A DNA stretch of 64,000 bases from Microvirga sp. (GTDB lineage: Bacteria > Pseudomonadota > Alphaproteobacteria > Rhizobiales > Beijerinckiaceae). Position numbers and translations under genes: made by a program. The stretch is from positions 104,052 to 168,051 of the forward strand of contig JAPSLB010000002.1 in NCBI GenBank assembly GCA_031181145.1. Direction: 5' to 3'. Under the pieces are notes generated by a model. It did no database searches and was not told where the DNA came from. It saw nothing but the letters and a program-made list of their open reading frames with translations. Of this stretch, positions 53,834 through 62,607 are shown piece after piece. The stretch's first letter is position 1; the number at the start of each line of letters is the position of its first letter.

Positions 53834-54559
53834 ATGGCGCGCGTTGCATTGGTCACCGGAGGCACTCGCGGCATCGGCGCCGCGATTTCGACGGCCTTGA
53901 AGCAGGCCGGGTACAGGGTTGCCGCGAATTATGCCGGCAATGACGAGGCGGCGAACAGGTTCAAGTCCGAGACGGACATCCCCGTCTTCAAGTTCGACGT
54001 GTCCGATCCGGCTTCCTGCGAAACGGGCATCCGGGCGGTGGAGGCCGAACTCGGCCCCGTCGACATCCTAGTCAATAATGCGGGCATCACCCGCGACGGC
54101 ATGTTCCACAAGATGACCTTCGATCAGTGGTCCGCCGTGATCCGCACCAATCTCGATTCCATGTTCACCTGCACGCGCCCCGTGATCGAGGGCATGCGCG
54201 AACGGGGCTTCGGGCGCATCATCATCATCTCCTCCATCAACGGCCAGAAGGGCCAGATGGGACAGGCGAACTATTCCGCCGCGAAGGCCGGCGTGATCGG
54301 CTTCGCGAAGGCCCTGGCCCTCGAGAATGCCAACAAGGGCGTCACCGTCAACGTGATCGCGCCCGGCTACATCGCCACAGAGATGGTCAAGGCCGTACCG
54401 GAAGAGGTTCTGAAATCCAAGATCCTGCCCCTTATTCCCGTCGGCCGCCTCGGCGAGGCGGAGGAGGTCGCGCGCGGCGTTCTGTTCCTCGCGAGCGACG
54501 AGGCGGGCTTCGTGACCGGCTCGACCCTGAGCCTCAACGGCGGCCAATACATGGCCTGA
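53834..54559 (+). CDS. phaB: Acetoacetyl-CoA reductase
   Basis: A 241-residue SDR enzyme that reduces acetoacetyl-CoA to (R)-3-hydroxybutyryl-CoA with NADPH. Cofactor loop VTGGTRGIGAAIS near residue 7, LVNNAGITRDGMFHKM near 80, the catalytic SSINGQKGQMGQANYSAAKA near 134 (Ser, Tyr, Lys) and TEMVKAVPEEVLKSKILPLI, typical of PhaB. The ATG has AGGAAGGAAAA upstream. With phaA it supplies the PHA synthase substrate; no synthase gene (phaC) is in the window. Confidence 0.96.
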   Translation: MARVALVTGGTRGIGAAISTALKQAGYRVAANYAGNDEAANRFKSETDIPVFKFDVSDPASCETGIRAVEAELGPVDILVNNAGITRDGMFHKMTFDQWSAVIRTNLDSMFTCTRPVIEGMRERGFGRIIIISSINGQKGQMGQANYSAAKAGVIGFAKALALENANKGVTVNVIAPGYIATEMVKAVPEEVLKSKILPLIPVGRLGEAEEVARGVLFLASDEAGFVTGSTLSLNGGQYMA

Positions 54560-54580
54560 TACCGGGCCTGGTGAAAAGGC

Positions 54581-54609
54581 GTTCTCCCGGGCCCCTGCCC
54601 GGGATCACA
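54581..54609. repeat. Short palindromic element after phaB, possibly family A-related
   Basis: CTCCCGGGCC and GGCCC/GGGA-type arms around CCTGCC make a compact GC hairpin, with GATCACAC at the end. It resembles the GATCC end of family A copies but is shorter. It lies just after phaB and could act as a terminator or stabiliser. Confidence 0.35.
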
Positions 54610-54646
54610 CATGCGCATCACAGATTCGCAAACGGGGGTTCCATCG

Positions 54647-55393
54647 ATGAATCGGATCGACATGGCGGGCAGGACCGTGGTCATCACGGGCGGAGCCCGC
54701 GGCATCGGTTATGCGATCGGCGAGCGGCTCGTCCAATCAGGCGCGAGAGTCGCTATTTGGGACCTGCGCCTCGAGGAGGCCGAGGCGAGCGCCGCGGCTC
54801 TCTCGAAGGATTGCATCGGGCTGGGCGTCGACGTGTCGGACAGCGTCTCCGTCGAGCACGCCACGCAGACGACCCGAGCCGCCTTCGAGCGCATCGACGG
54901 GCTGGTGAACGGAGCCGGCATCACGGGCCCGGTCAAACCCCTGACCGAATACGCGCCTGACGAGTGGCGCAGCGTAGTCGAGGTCAATCTGACCGGAACC
55001 TTCAATTGCTGCCGGTCCATCGTGCCGATCATGCAGGAGAACGATTACGGCCGTATCGTCAACATCGCGTCCGTCGCCGGCAAGGAAGGCAACCCGAACC
55101 TCGCAGCGTACAGTGCCGCGAAAGCCGGCGTGATCGGCCTCACAAAATCGCTCGGCAAGGAGCTCGCCAAGACGGGCATCGCCGTCAACTGCATCACGCC
55201 CACCACCGCCAAGACCAAGATTCTCGATACGCTGACGCCGGAATTCATCGATTACATGCGTGTGCGCATTCCCCGGGACCGCTTCGTCGAACTGCCCGAG
55301 ATCGCCGCCATGGTGGCCTGGCTCCTCTCCGAGGAGAACTCCTTCACGACGGCCGCCACCTTCGACCTGAGCGGCGGGCGCACGACCTACTAG
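54647..55393 (+). CDS. SDR-family oxidoreductase
   Basis: A 248-residue classical short-chain dehydrogenase. Cofactor loop ITGGARGIGYAIGER near residue 11, LVNGAGITGPVKPLTE near 84, the catalytic serine-tyrosine-lysine in NIASVAGKEGNPNLAAYSAA near 138, and a C-terminal DLSGGRTTY. Cytosolic and NAD(P)-dependent, substrate unknown; FabG-like and sugar or alcohol dehydrogenases share this pattern. It follows phaB by 87 nt, so it may share its transcript. The ATG at 54647 has GGGGG upstream. Confidence 0.85.
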   Translation: MNRIDMAGRTVVITGGARGIGYAIGERLVQSGARVAIWDLRLEEAEASAAALSKDCIGLGVDVSDSVSVEHATQTTRAAFERIDGLVNGAGITGPVKPLTEYAPDEWRSVVEVNLTGTFNCCRSIVPIMQENDYGRIVNIASVAGKEGNPNLAAYSAAKAGVIGLTKSLGKELAKTGIAVNCITPTTAKTKILDTLTPEFIDYMRVRIPRDRFVELPEIAAMVAWLLSEENSFTTAATFDLSGGRTTY

Positions 55394-55442
55394 CGCATCG
55401 TTCGAAAACGTGGCCGCGATTTTTCGTGAGGAACGATGCGCT
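55392..55442. repeat. Long inverted repeat, family C (copy 1)
   Basis: AGCGCATCGTTC (55392-55403) and GAACGATGCGCT (55431-55442) are perfect inverse complements with a 27-nt centre that itself has GAAAA/TTTTC pairing. The left arm recurs exactly at 58097-58108. It starts at the SDR stop codon and may be a bidirectional terminator or mobile-repeat relic. Confidence 0.75.
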
Positions 55443-55576
55443 GCTTAAGGTCCGGGGCATCGGACCCAGCTGTGCAAACCCACTCTTTGGTCTGATGCTT
55501 CAGGATGCCTCAGGCTTTCCCGGACGCCTCAAATGTCGCTTCCCCTTTGGAGGCCAATGCTCTAGTGGCCAGCATC

Positions 55577-56452
55577 ATGACGACACGCACCGCCACCACC
55601 ATCGGCCTCATCGCCATCCTGCTCTGGTCCCTGCTGGCCCTGTTCACGGCAGCGACGGGCACGATCCCCCCCTTCCAGCTCAACGCCATGACCTTCCTCG
55701 TCGGCGGGCTCGTGGGCATGGGGAGCTGGATCCTGCGGCCGAACGCCGTCAAGGCGTTGCGGCAGAAGCCCGTGGTGTGGGCACTCGGGATCGGCGGCCT
55801 GTTCGGCTACCATGCGCTCTATTTCGCGGCACTTCGCCTGGCACCGCCGGCGGAATCGGGCCTGATCAACTACCTCTGGCCGCTTCTCATCGTGCTGTTC
55901 TCCTCGCTCCTGCCGGGCGAGCATCTGCGGCGCGCGCATCTCGTGGGCGCGTTTCTCGGCTTTGCGGGCGTGATCGTGCTGATTGCCGGGCGCGGCGCCT
56001 TCGATGCGCGGACGGAATACCTGCCCGGCTACGCCTGCGCCTTCGTGGCGGCTTTCGTATGGGGCGGCTATTCCGTGCTCTCGCGGCGTTTCGGGCAGGT
56101 CCCTACCGACGCGGTAGCGGGCTTCTGCCTGATGACGTCCCTGCTGAGCTGGGTCTGCCACCTCGCCTTCGAGACCACCGTGTGGCCGGAGACGACGACC
56201 CAATGGCTCGCCGTGCTGGCCCTGGGCCTGGGGCCGGTGGGCGGCGCCTTCTACGTGTGGGACATCGGCATGAAGCGCGGCGACATCCGCCTTCTCGGCG
56301 TCGCATCCTATGCGACGCCCGTCCTCTCGACGCTTCTGCTGGTCTTCGCCGGCTATGCGGAACCGACGCTGACGCTCGCCCTCGCCTGCGGCCTCATCGT
56401 GGCAGGCGCCCTGGTGGCGACGCTGATTCCTAAGCGGACCGCCCAGGCATGA
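55577..56452 (+). CDS. DMT-superfamily (EamA) exporter, YddG-like
   Basis: A 291-residue transporter with ten helices. ATTIGLIAILLWSLLALFTA opens it and the segment ALGIGGLFGYHALYFAALRL followed by PPAESGLINYLWPLLIVLFS is characteristic of YddG-type exporters of aromatic amino acids; VAAFVWGGYSVLSRRFGQVP is in the second half. An amino acid substrate is the family expectation, not shown here. ATG 55577 is used; a GTG at 55565 with GGAGG upstream is a close alternative. It overlaps the convergent GNAT gene by 23 bp. Confidence 0.85.
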   Translation: MTTRTATTIGLIAILLWSLLALFTAATGTIPPFQLNAMTFLVGGLVGMGSWILRPNAVKALRQKPVVWALGIGGLFGYHALYFAALRLAPPAESGLINYLWPLLIVLFSSLLPGEHLRRAHLVGAFLGFAGVIVLIAGRGAFDARTEYLPGYACAFVAAFVWGGYSVLSRRFGQVPTDAVAGFCLMTSLLSWVCHLAFETTVWPETTTQWLAVLALGLGPVGGAFYVWDIGMKRGDIRLLGVASYATPVLSTLLLVFAGYAEPTLTLALACGLIVAGALVATLIPKRTAQA

Positions 56453-57188
56453 CCCGGTGGGTGTAGCGGTAGGCCATTTCGAATCCGAGCGCCCCATAAA
56501 GGGAGCGCGCGACCTCGTTCTCCTCGCGCACCTGGAGATAGGCGCTGTGCGCGCCTTCCTGGCAGCCCCAGGCCATGAGACTTGAGACGACGCGGCGCCC
56601 GAGCCCGATGCCGCGCAGATCGGGCGCGACGACGATATCGTAGAGCCCGACATAGCCTCGCTCCACGACGCCCAGGCCCCAGGCCACGGGCTTCTCGTCG
56701 AGGCTGAGCGTGGCGAAGGCCGCCTTCTGCCGGATTCGGGAGACGATCTGCATCAGGGTCGCATCGTCCGCCTTGTCGCCGCCATAGGAGGCTGCTGCCT
56801 CGCGCACCCAGCCCTTCGACGCGCGGGACTGAAGCTCGATCTCCGGATCGCGCTCGCAATCCTCTCTCCTGATTGGCGCCACGAGAACGTGCGTCGGCTC
56901 GATCTCCTTGAAGCCGCGCAGCCTGAGCCGCTCCTCGGCATCCTCGGTCTCGAGCCCGTTCAGGCGGAAGGTGGGGCGCACATTCGCCTCGACGAACCGG
57001 GCGATCATGTGATCGATCAATTCCTCGGCGAGAGATGCGTGCGGCAGGAAGGGCGTCGCGGAGTTGGCGCGCTTCGAATATCCGTTGGCGAGACGCAGGA
57101 TCCAGCCGTCATAAGCCTGGTACTCGAACGAGGGCCAGGCATTCAGAAGCCGGCTTTCGAGTCCGATGATGAGGCTGTGGTCGTTCAT
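56430..57188 (-). CDS. GNAT-family N-acetyltransferase
   Basis: A 252-residue protein with an N-terminal half of unclear relation (WPSFEYQAYDGWILRLANGY) and a C-terminal GNAT domain: VERGYVGLYDIVVAPDLRGI then GLGRRVVSSLMAWG (acyl-CoA pyrophosphate loop), ending YLQVREENEVARSLYGALGF. Substrate unknown. The ATG at 57188 follows a spaced AGGAG site. Co-directional with gloB (32 nt downstream of its stop), so they may be co-transcribed. It is convergent with, and overlaps, the YddG-like gene. Confidence 0.85.
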   Translation of the reverse strand: MNDHSLIIGLESRLLNAWPSFEYQAYDGWILRLANGYSKRANSATPFLPHASLAEELIDHMIARFVEANVRPTFRLNGLETEDAEERLRLRGFKEIEPTHVLVAPIRREDCERDPEIELQSRASKGWVREAAASYGGDKADDATLMQIVSRIRQKAAFATLSLDEKPVAWGLGVVERGYVGLYDIVVAPDLRGIGLGRRVVSSLMAWGCQEGAHSAYLQVREENEVARSLYGALGFEMAYRYTHRVMPGRSA

Positions 57189-57219
57189 GAAACCTGCCGC
57201 TCCTGTCACCCGTCCCGCG

Positions 57220-57987
57220 TCAGAACCTGTTCTTCCATTCCCTCAAGGATTGGAAGACCTCCACGGGCGCAGCACCTTCCTTATGAACGGTTTTCGCGAG
57301 CGCAGGCTCCCCGGCCCGCAGGAAAGGATTCGTCTTCTTTTCCGCACCGATCGTGGTCGGCACCAGGAACCGCCCTTCGGCCTTGGCCTGCTCGGCCTCC
57401 CGGGCCCGCTCCTTCAGCGCCCCGTTGTCCGGATCGGCCGCCAGCGCGAAGCGGGCGTTCGAGAGCGTGTAGTCGTGGCCGCAATAGACGCTCGTCTCGT
57501 CGGGCAGAGCCGCCAGCCGCTGCAACGTGTGCCAGAAATCGGCATAGGTGCCCTCGAACATGCGCCCGCACCCGAGAGTGAAGAGAGTATCGCCGGCAAA
57601 CAGCACGCGATCTTCCTCGAACCAATACGAGGCGTGATCCGCGCAATGTCCCGGCGTTTCGAGAACCCGCGCCTGGAGGGTGCCCACCAGCACCCCGTCT
57701 CCCTCGCGGACCCAGAGGTCGGCGCCCGGCACGGCCTCACGCGCCTTGGCGGGGGCGACGACGCGGCAGCCGGTGCGGCTTTTCAGGGCCTCGACGGCCT
57801 GCACGTGATCGCTGTGACGATGGGTGACGAGAATATCCGTGAGGCGCCATCCCTTCTCCGCCAGGGCCGCGAGAACCGGCCCCTCCTCCGGCGCATCGAT
57901 GGCGGCGCACTCGCCCGTCTTGGGGTCGTGGATCAGAACACCGATATTGTCCTGCAGGCAGAGAAAGGCGTGAATCTGGGCTGACAT
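57220..57987 (-). CDS. gloB: Hydroxyacylglutathione hydrolase (glyoxalase II)
   Basis: A 255-residue metallo-hydrolase that splits S-lactoylglutathione to lactate and glutathione. Metal-binding motif THRHSDHVQA near residue 55, PGHCADHASYW near 111, LFAGDTLFTLGCGRMFEG near 130 and YCGHDYTLSNARFAL near 169; the C-terminal glutathione-binding part ends EVFQSLREWKNRF. The ATG at 57987 gives the usual GloB start (QIHAFLCLQDNIGVLI). Divergent from a methyltransferase gene, a pairing common in Rhizobiales. Confidence 0.96.
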   Translation of the reverse strand: MSAQIHAFLCLQDNIGVLIHDPKTGECAAIDAPEEGPVLAALAEKGWRLTDILVTHRHSDHVQAVEALKSRTGCRVVAPAKAREAVPGADLWVREGDGVLVGTLQARVLETPGHCADHASYWFEEDRVLFAGDTLFTLGCGRMFEGTYADFWHTLQRLAALPDETSVYCGHDYTLSNARFALAADPDNGALKERAREAEQAKAEGRFLVPTTIGAEKKTNPFLRAGEPALAKTVHKEGAAPVEVFQSLREWKNRF

Positions 57988-58043
57988 CGCGGAACCTTGT
58001 CTTGATACGCTGCGAGCGATCATGGAACAGTCAACTAGAGCTG

Positions 58044-58086
58044 CGGATCCAAAAGTGGAATCCATCTTGGACCTATCCGGTGCTCA
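58044..58086 (+). repeat. Dispersed inverted repeat, family B (copy 2)
   Basis: CGGATCCAAAAGTGGAATCC then ATCTTGGACCTATCCGGTGC TCA matches copy 1 at 44319-44358 in the AAGTGGAATCCA core and the GATCC / GTGCTCA flanks. It lies between the divergent gloB and methyltransferase genes. Confidence 0.65.
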
Positions 58087-58096
58087 CTATGGGGGG

Positions 58097-58166
58097 AGCG
58101 CATCGTTCGTGCAAACCGAAGGTCCGCGCCGGCGAAGGACGAAATCCGCTCTTCCCCATGAACGAT
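58097..58166. repeat. Inverted repeat, family C (copy 2, diverged)
   Basis: The left arm AGCGCATCGTTC (58097-58108) is identical to the arm at 55392. The right arm is partial: GAACGATATGCG at 58160-58171. The spacer is longer than in copy 1. Confidence 0.55.
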
Positions 58167-58239
58167 ATGCGAGCGAAACCCGATCCCGGTCCATCGCCAT
58201 GCGTTGTCTGCATGGACCGAAAGGCACCCTGACGAGGCC

Positions 58240-58983
58240 ATGAGCATCGACATCACCGATCTGCGCAGCTTCTACGCGAGCCCTCTCGGGGCCGTGACGC
58301 GCCGCTATGTGGGCCGGGCCATCGACCGTTTTTGGGGCCCGCTGACAGGCCTGCGCGTGCTCGGCCTCGGCTATGCGCCCCCCTATCTCTCGACCGCCAG
58401 AGGGAAAGCCGAGCGGACGATCGCCTTCATGCCCGCCAGCCAGGGCGTGGTGAACTGGCCGGGCACCGGGGTCTCGGCCTCGGCCCTCGTGGACCCTCTG
58501 ACGATGCCCCTGCCCGACGCCTCCATCGACCGGGTGCTGGTGGTGCATGCCCTCGAAACCGTGGAGAGCCCGAGCGAGCTCCTCCACGAGATCTGGCGCA
58601 TTCTCACCCCGGGCGGCCGCATCATCATGGTGGCTCCGAACCGGCGCGGCCTGTGGGCCAGGATGGACACCACCCCCTTCGGTTACGGCCAGCCCTACAG
58701 CCGCTCCCAGCTCAAGAGCCTCATGCGGCAGACCTGGTTCTCGCCGGAGGGATGGGCGGAAACCCTCTACGTTCCGCCCCTCGCCAGCCGTCTCGTGCTG
58801 GGCACGGCTCAGGCCTGGGAGAGCATCGGATCGGGTTTCTCCCTGCCTTTCGCGGGACTTCACATCGTGGAGGCGACCAAACAGCTCTACCGCCCCGGCA
58901 CGGTCATGGCCGTGCGCCGCTCCCGCCGCACGGTCCCGGTTTTCGTACCGGCAACAGCGTCCAGGCTCGGAGACCTTCCTTGA
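58240..58983 (+). CDS. Class I SAM-dependent methyltransferase
   Basis: A 247-residue methyltransferase of the type paired with gloB in Rhizobiales. FYASPLGAVTRRYVGRAIDR is followed by the SAM-region strand GLRVLGLGYAPPYLS near residue 37, VLVVHALETVESPSELLHEI near 98 and RILTPGGRIIMVAPNRRGLW near 118. The SAM loop GLGYAPPYL is a departure from the usual GxGxG. Substrate unknown. The ATG at 58240 has GACGAGG upstream. It is divergent from gloB over a region with repeats B and C. Confidence 0.85.
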   Translation: MSIDITDLRSFYASPLGAVTRRYVGRAIDRFWGPLTGLRVLGLGYAPPYLSTARGKAERTIAFMPASQGVVNWPGTGVSASALVDPLTMPLPDASIDRVLVVHALETVESPSELLHEIWRILTPGGRIIMVAPNRRGLWARMDTTPFGYGQPYSRSQLKSLMRQTWFSPEGWAETLYVPPLASRLVLGTAQAWESIGSGFSLPFAGLHIVEATKQLYRPGTVMAVRRSRRTVPVFVPATASRLGDLP

Positions 58984-59106
58984 TTTTGCCCTGTTTCGGG
59001 GGAGTAAGACAGGCCTCAACTTGACTTGGGAGCCCTAAATCGCCAGTGTCCGCCCCCATCGGCGAGGCTGTTCCGCCACCCTGGCCTTCATTTTCCATAG
59101 AGTCTG

Positions 59107-60060
59107 ATGCGCAGTTACCTCGATTTTGAAAAGCCCGTCGCCGAGCTCGAGGCGAAGGTCGAAGAGCTCCGTGCCCTTGGCGAGAACCGGGACGCCGTCT
59201 CCATCACGGAGGACGTCTCCCGTCTGGAAGCCAAGGCGGCGGAGGCCCTGAAGGATCTCTATTCCAAGCTCACGCCCTGGCAGAAGACCCTGGTCGCGCG
59301 CCATCCGCAGCGGCCCCATTTCGTCGATTACTGCGCGGGCCTGATCACCGAATTCACGCCGCTCGCCGGCGACCGCAAGTTCGCCGAGGACGAAGCCATC
59401 GTGGCAGGCTTCGGCCGCTTCCGGGGCCAGCCGGTCTGCGTGATGGGGCAGGAGAAAGGCCACAACACGGAAACCCGCATCCGGCACAATTTCGGCATGG
59501 CCCGCCCCGAAGGCTACCGCAAGGCCGTGCGCCTGATGGAGATGGCCGACCGCTTCGGTCTGCCGGTCCTCTCCTTCGTGGACACCGCCGGCGCCTATCC
59601 GGGCATCGAGGCGGAGGAGCGCGGACAGGCCGAGGCCATCGCCCGCTCCACCGAGATGCAGCTGGGCCTGGGCGTCCCGAACGTGTCGATCGTCATCGGC
59701 GAAGGCGGCTCGGGCGGCGCGATCGCCATCGCCACGGCCAACAAGGTGCTGATGATGGAGCATGCCATCTACAGCGTGATCTCACCGGAAGGCGCGGCCT
59801 CGATCCTCTGGCGCGACGCGGCCCGTGCCCAGGATGCCGCCACCAACATGAAGATCACCGCCCAGGATCTCCTGCGGCTCGGCATCATCGACGGCATCGT
59901 CACCGAGCCCGTGGGCGGCGCCCACCGCAACCCCGAGGCCGCCATCCAGGCAGCGGGCAACGCCATCGAGGAGGCGCTGCACGACCTCGGCAACATGGGC
60001 CCCGCTGAAATTCGGGACCATCGGGCCGAGAAGTTCCTCAATATCGGCCGCAAGCTCTAA
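59107..60060 (+). CDS. accA: Acetyl-CoA carboxylase carboxyltransferase subunit alpha
   Basis: A 317-residue subunit of normal length. MRSYLDFEKPVAELEAKVEE opens it, GQEKGHNTETRIRHNFGMAR and PVLSFVDTAGAYPGIEAEER are the family signatures, and GEGGSGGAIAIATAN plus HAIYSVISPEGAASILWRD form the CoA-side oxyanion region. With AccD it transfers the carboxyl group from biotin-BCCP to acetyl-CoA, making malonyl-CoA for fatty acid synthesis. The ATG at 59107 follows no strong RBS. It stands alone on the plus strand, 256 nt before the L,D-transpeptidase gene. Confidence 0.97.
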   Translation: MRSYLDFEKPVAELEAKVEELRALGENRDAVSITEDVSRLEAKAAEALKDLYSKLTPWQKTLVARHPQRPHFVDYCAGLITEFTPLAGDRKFAEDEAIVAGFGRFRGQPVCVMGQEKGHNTETRIRHNFGMARPEGYRKAVRLMEMADRFGLPVLSFVDTAGAYPGIEAEERGQAEAIARSTEMQLGLGVPNVSIVIGEGGSGGAIAIATANKVLMMEHAIYSVISPEGAASILWRDAARAQDAATNMKITAQDLLRLGIIDGIVTEPVGGAHRNPEAAIQAAGNAIEEALHDLGNMGPAEIRDHRAEKFLNIGRKL

Positions 60061-60316
60061 GGCATCGCAGGATCCGGCCGGGGCCGCCTCCGTGAGGGGA
60101 GGCCCCGAGGTCCTCGCGCCCCGCCTCTCCGAGGGGGTCTCCCGCCGGGGTAGAAACCTCAGCAATAAATTCCCCCCGAAGAGGTGCATTTACCTCCCCT
60201 TAACCATGACGCCATCACAGCCCCGCTTGCAGTAATCAGCAGTTAAGGCTAACGGTTTAGGGATTAAGGGGAACTGTCAGGCATAGAGCCGGCAGATCAG
60301 AAATGCGGGGTCCCCC

Positions 60317-61561
60317 ATGTTGAAGCGTATCGCATTGGCCGCGAGCCTGGCGCTCGCGCTTGCTGCCTGCCAGGACGACAATCTCGCCCGAGGCTCCACG
60401 CGCCACCTTGCACCGATTCCGCCAGCCACCATGGCGCTCATGTCCAACAAGGGCATGTCCAAGGACGACCCCATCCTGATCCGGGCCTACAAGAAGGAGT
60501 CGGAGCTGGAGGTCTGGAAGCGCGGATCCAACGGCAAATACGCCCTGCTCAAGACCTATCCCATCTGCCGCTGGTCCGGCCAGCTCGGCCCGAAGACCCG
60601 CGAAGGCGACCGCCAGGTACCGGAAGGCTTCTATACCGTCACCCCGGCGCAGATGAACCCGAACTCCTCCTATTACCTTTCGTTCGATACCGGCTATCCG
60701 AACGCCTATGACCGCTCCCTCGGCCGCAACGGCGGAGACATCATGGTTCACGGCTCGTGCTCCTCCCGCGGGTGCTTCGCCATGACGGACCAGAACATCG
60801 CCGAGATCTACGCGATCGCCCGCGAGGCCTTCGCCAGCGGCCAGCGCGCCTTCCAGTTCCAGTCTTTCCCCTTCCGGATGACGGCGGAGAACCTGGCCAA
60901 GCACCGGCTCGATCCGAACATCGCGTTCTGGAAAAACCTGAAGGAAGGCTTCGATACCTTCGAGGTGACGAAGGAAGAGGTCCCGGTGGCGGTGGCCAAC
61001 GGGCGCTACCATTTCAATGCCGATCCCGAGGTGGCTTCGGCCGTGGCGCAGAAGCGCGCCCAAGACGAGCAGAAAGTGGCCGAGCTCGCCGCCAAGGGCG
61101 TGAAGCCGATCAAGCTCGTCTATCACGACGGCGACACCCACGAATCCTTCCGCACGGCCCTTGCCAATGCCTCCGGCGTCACCGACAGCAAGCTCGGCTA
61201 CGTGAGCCGCACGGAGGGCATCGCCTCCGGCCCGCAGCAGATCGCTCTCGACGACAGCGGCCGCGAGAGGATCGAGACACCGCCGGCGGCCCTGGCCTTC
61301 GCCTCCATGAGGGAAGAGCCTGCCGAGGTTGTGCGGCCCACGGCCGCCGCTTCGGCACCGGCCTCGGAGGCAACCCCCTTCTACACAAAGATGTTCGGCA
61401 ACGTCGCCGATCTCTTCAGCGCCTCGCCTCAGCCCGCCACCGAGACAGTCCAGGTCGCGCCGGCGACCGCTCCCGCGGCTTCCCCTGCCAAGGCCCCGGC
61501 GAGGCCTCAGAAGCGGGTCCAGGCCGCGACCGACGTGAAGGTGGCTCAGGCCAGGAACTGA
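60317..61561 (+). CDS. L,D-transpeptidase family lipoprotein (YafK/YkuD type)
   Basis: A 414-residue protein. The N-terminus carries a lipoprotein signal (MLKRIALAASLALALAAC, lipobox LAAC with the lipidated cysteine at 18). A YkuD-type catalytic domain follows, with PEGFYTVTPAQMNPNSSYYL near 95 and the active-site DIMVHGSCSSRGCFAM near 140. A long, alanine/proline-rich tail (about 330-414) with no recognisable fold ends in a basic stretch. It should act in the periplasm on peptidoglycan cross-links or attachment of proteins, as in the DpaA/YafK group. A strong terminator follows at 61586. Confidence 0.9.
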   Translation: MLKRIALAASLALALAACQDDNLARGSTRHLAPIPPATMALMSNKGMSKDDPILIRAYKKESELEVWKRGSNGKYALLKTYPICRWSGQLGPKTREGDRQVPEGFYTVTPAQMNPNSSYYLSFDTGYPNAYDRSLGRNGGDIMVHGSCSSRGCFAMTDQNIAEIYAIAREAFASGQRAFQFQSFPFRMTAENLAKHRLDPNIAFWKNLKEGFDTFEVTKEEVPVAVANGRYHFNADPEVASAVAQKRAQDEQKVAELAAKGVKPIKLVYHDGDTHESFRTALANASGVTDSKLGYVSRTEGIASGPQQIALDDSGRERIETPPAALAFASMREEPAEVVRPTAAASAPASEATPFYTKMFGNVADLFSASPQPATETVQVAPATAPAASPAKAPARPQKRVQAATDVKVAQARN

Positions 61562-61585
61562 GCCCGGCACCCATTCTGAACCTCG

Positions 61586-61612
61586 AAAGCCCGCCGCGAC
61601 GGCGGGCTTTTT
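61586..61612 (+). terminator. Rho-independent terminator of the L,D-transpeptidase gene
   Basis: AAAGCCCGCC (61586-61595) and GGCGGGCTTT (61601-61610) pair perfectly around a 5-nt loop, with a TTTTT tail. It lies 24 nt after the stop. Confidence 0.92.
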
Positions 61613-61689
61613 GCTGGCGCCTGGTATCCTGCAAGGGCTGGCGGGGCAACTTCCCGCTCGCGAGCGAATTGACGACCGGAGGCTTTGCC

Positions 61690-62607
61690 GTGCTCGACAA
61701 TTCGACCCTCATCACTCTCCCCGGACCGCTGCGGCATCGGATCGACAGCTTTGCCCGCTCGCTTCTCCAGCCTGTCCAGGCATTCGATTTCGCCACTCCC
61801 CCCTTCGAGCCAGCGCTGGTGCCGCCGGAATCCGTCTCCTGGCGCATCTTCAAGAATCCCGCCTCCGTCTTCATCGGCGGAGTGGCGGCAGTCCTGCTCG
61901 AATTCGGGGAGCCGCGCGTGCGGGACGGGGTCTGGCAGCACAGCAGCTTCCGGACGGATCCGCTCACCCGCCTGCAGCGGACAGGCCTTGCCGCCATGGT
62001 CACAGTCTACGGCGCGCGCAGCAAGGCAGAGGCCATGATCGCGGGCGTCGTCCGGCGGCACGAGCGCGTGAGCGGGCACACGCACGAGGGCGAGCCGTAT
62101 CATGCAAACGACCCGGTGCTGCTCGACTGGGTCCAGGCGACCGCCGGCTTCGGCTTCACGGAAGCCTACCACGCCTATGTGCGGCCCCTGACCGGCGACG
62201 AGCGCGGCTCGCTTTTCGTGGAATCCGCCCCGGCCGCACGCCTGTACGGAGCTGTCGGGGCTCCCTCGTCGCAGCAGGAGCTCGACGCCCTGTTCGAGAC
62301 CATGAAGGCGCGGCTCGTCCCCTCGCCCATCGTCTTCGAGTTCCTGGAGATCATGAAGCGGGCCCCGATCCTGCCCGCTCCGGCGCGTCCGGCGCAGAAA
62401 GTGCTGCTCAAGGCCGCCGTCGAGATCCTGCCGTCCTGGGTGCGGGAACGCCTCGGGCTCCAGGATCGGTGGAAGCTCAATCCGGTGGAGCGCGCCTTTA
62501 TCCGCGCCATGGCCCGGGCCAGCGACCGGCTGGTCCTGCCGTCATCCCCCGTTGTGCAATCCTGCCGCCGCCTGGGATTGCCGGATGATTATCTCTATCG
62601 CGGATGA
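61690..62607 (+). CDS. Oxygenase MpaB family protein (DUF2236)
   Basis: A 305-residue protein of the MpaB/rubber-oxygenase catalytic-domain family. Typical pieces are NPASVFIGGVAAVLLEFGEP, HSSFRTDPLTRLQRTGLAAM, VVRRHERVSGHTHEGEPYHA and DPVLLDWVQATAGFGFTEAY, supplying the histidine and arginine residues proposed to bind heme. Reaction unknown in most bacteria. The GTG at 61690 has GGAGG seven bases upstream (61678-61682); the frame continues upstream but only through the previous gene's region. Its end overlaps a convergent small gene by 110 bp. Confidence 0.85.
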   Translation: MLDNSTLITLPGPLRHRIDSFARSLLQPVQAFDFATPPFEPALVPPESVSWRIFKNPASVFIGGVAAVLLEFGEPRVRDGVWQHSSFRTDPLTRLQRTGLAAMVTVYGARSKAEAMIAGVVRRHERVSGHTHEGEPYHANDPVLLDWVQATAGFGFTEAYHAYVRPLTGDERGSLFVESAPAARLYGAVGAPSSQQELDALFETMKARLVPSPIVFEFLEIMKRAPILPAPARPAQKVLLKAAVEILPSWVRERLGLQDRWKLNPVERAFIRAMARASDRLVLPSSPVVQSCRRLGLPDDYLYRG

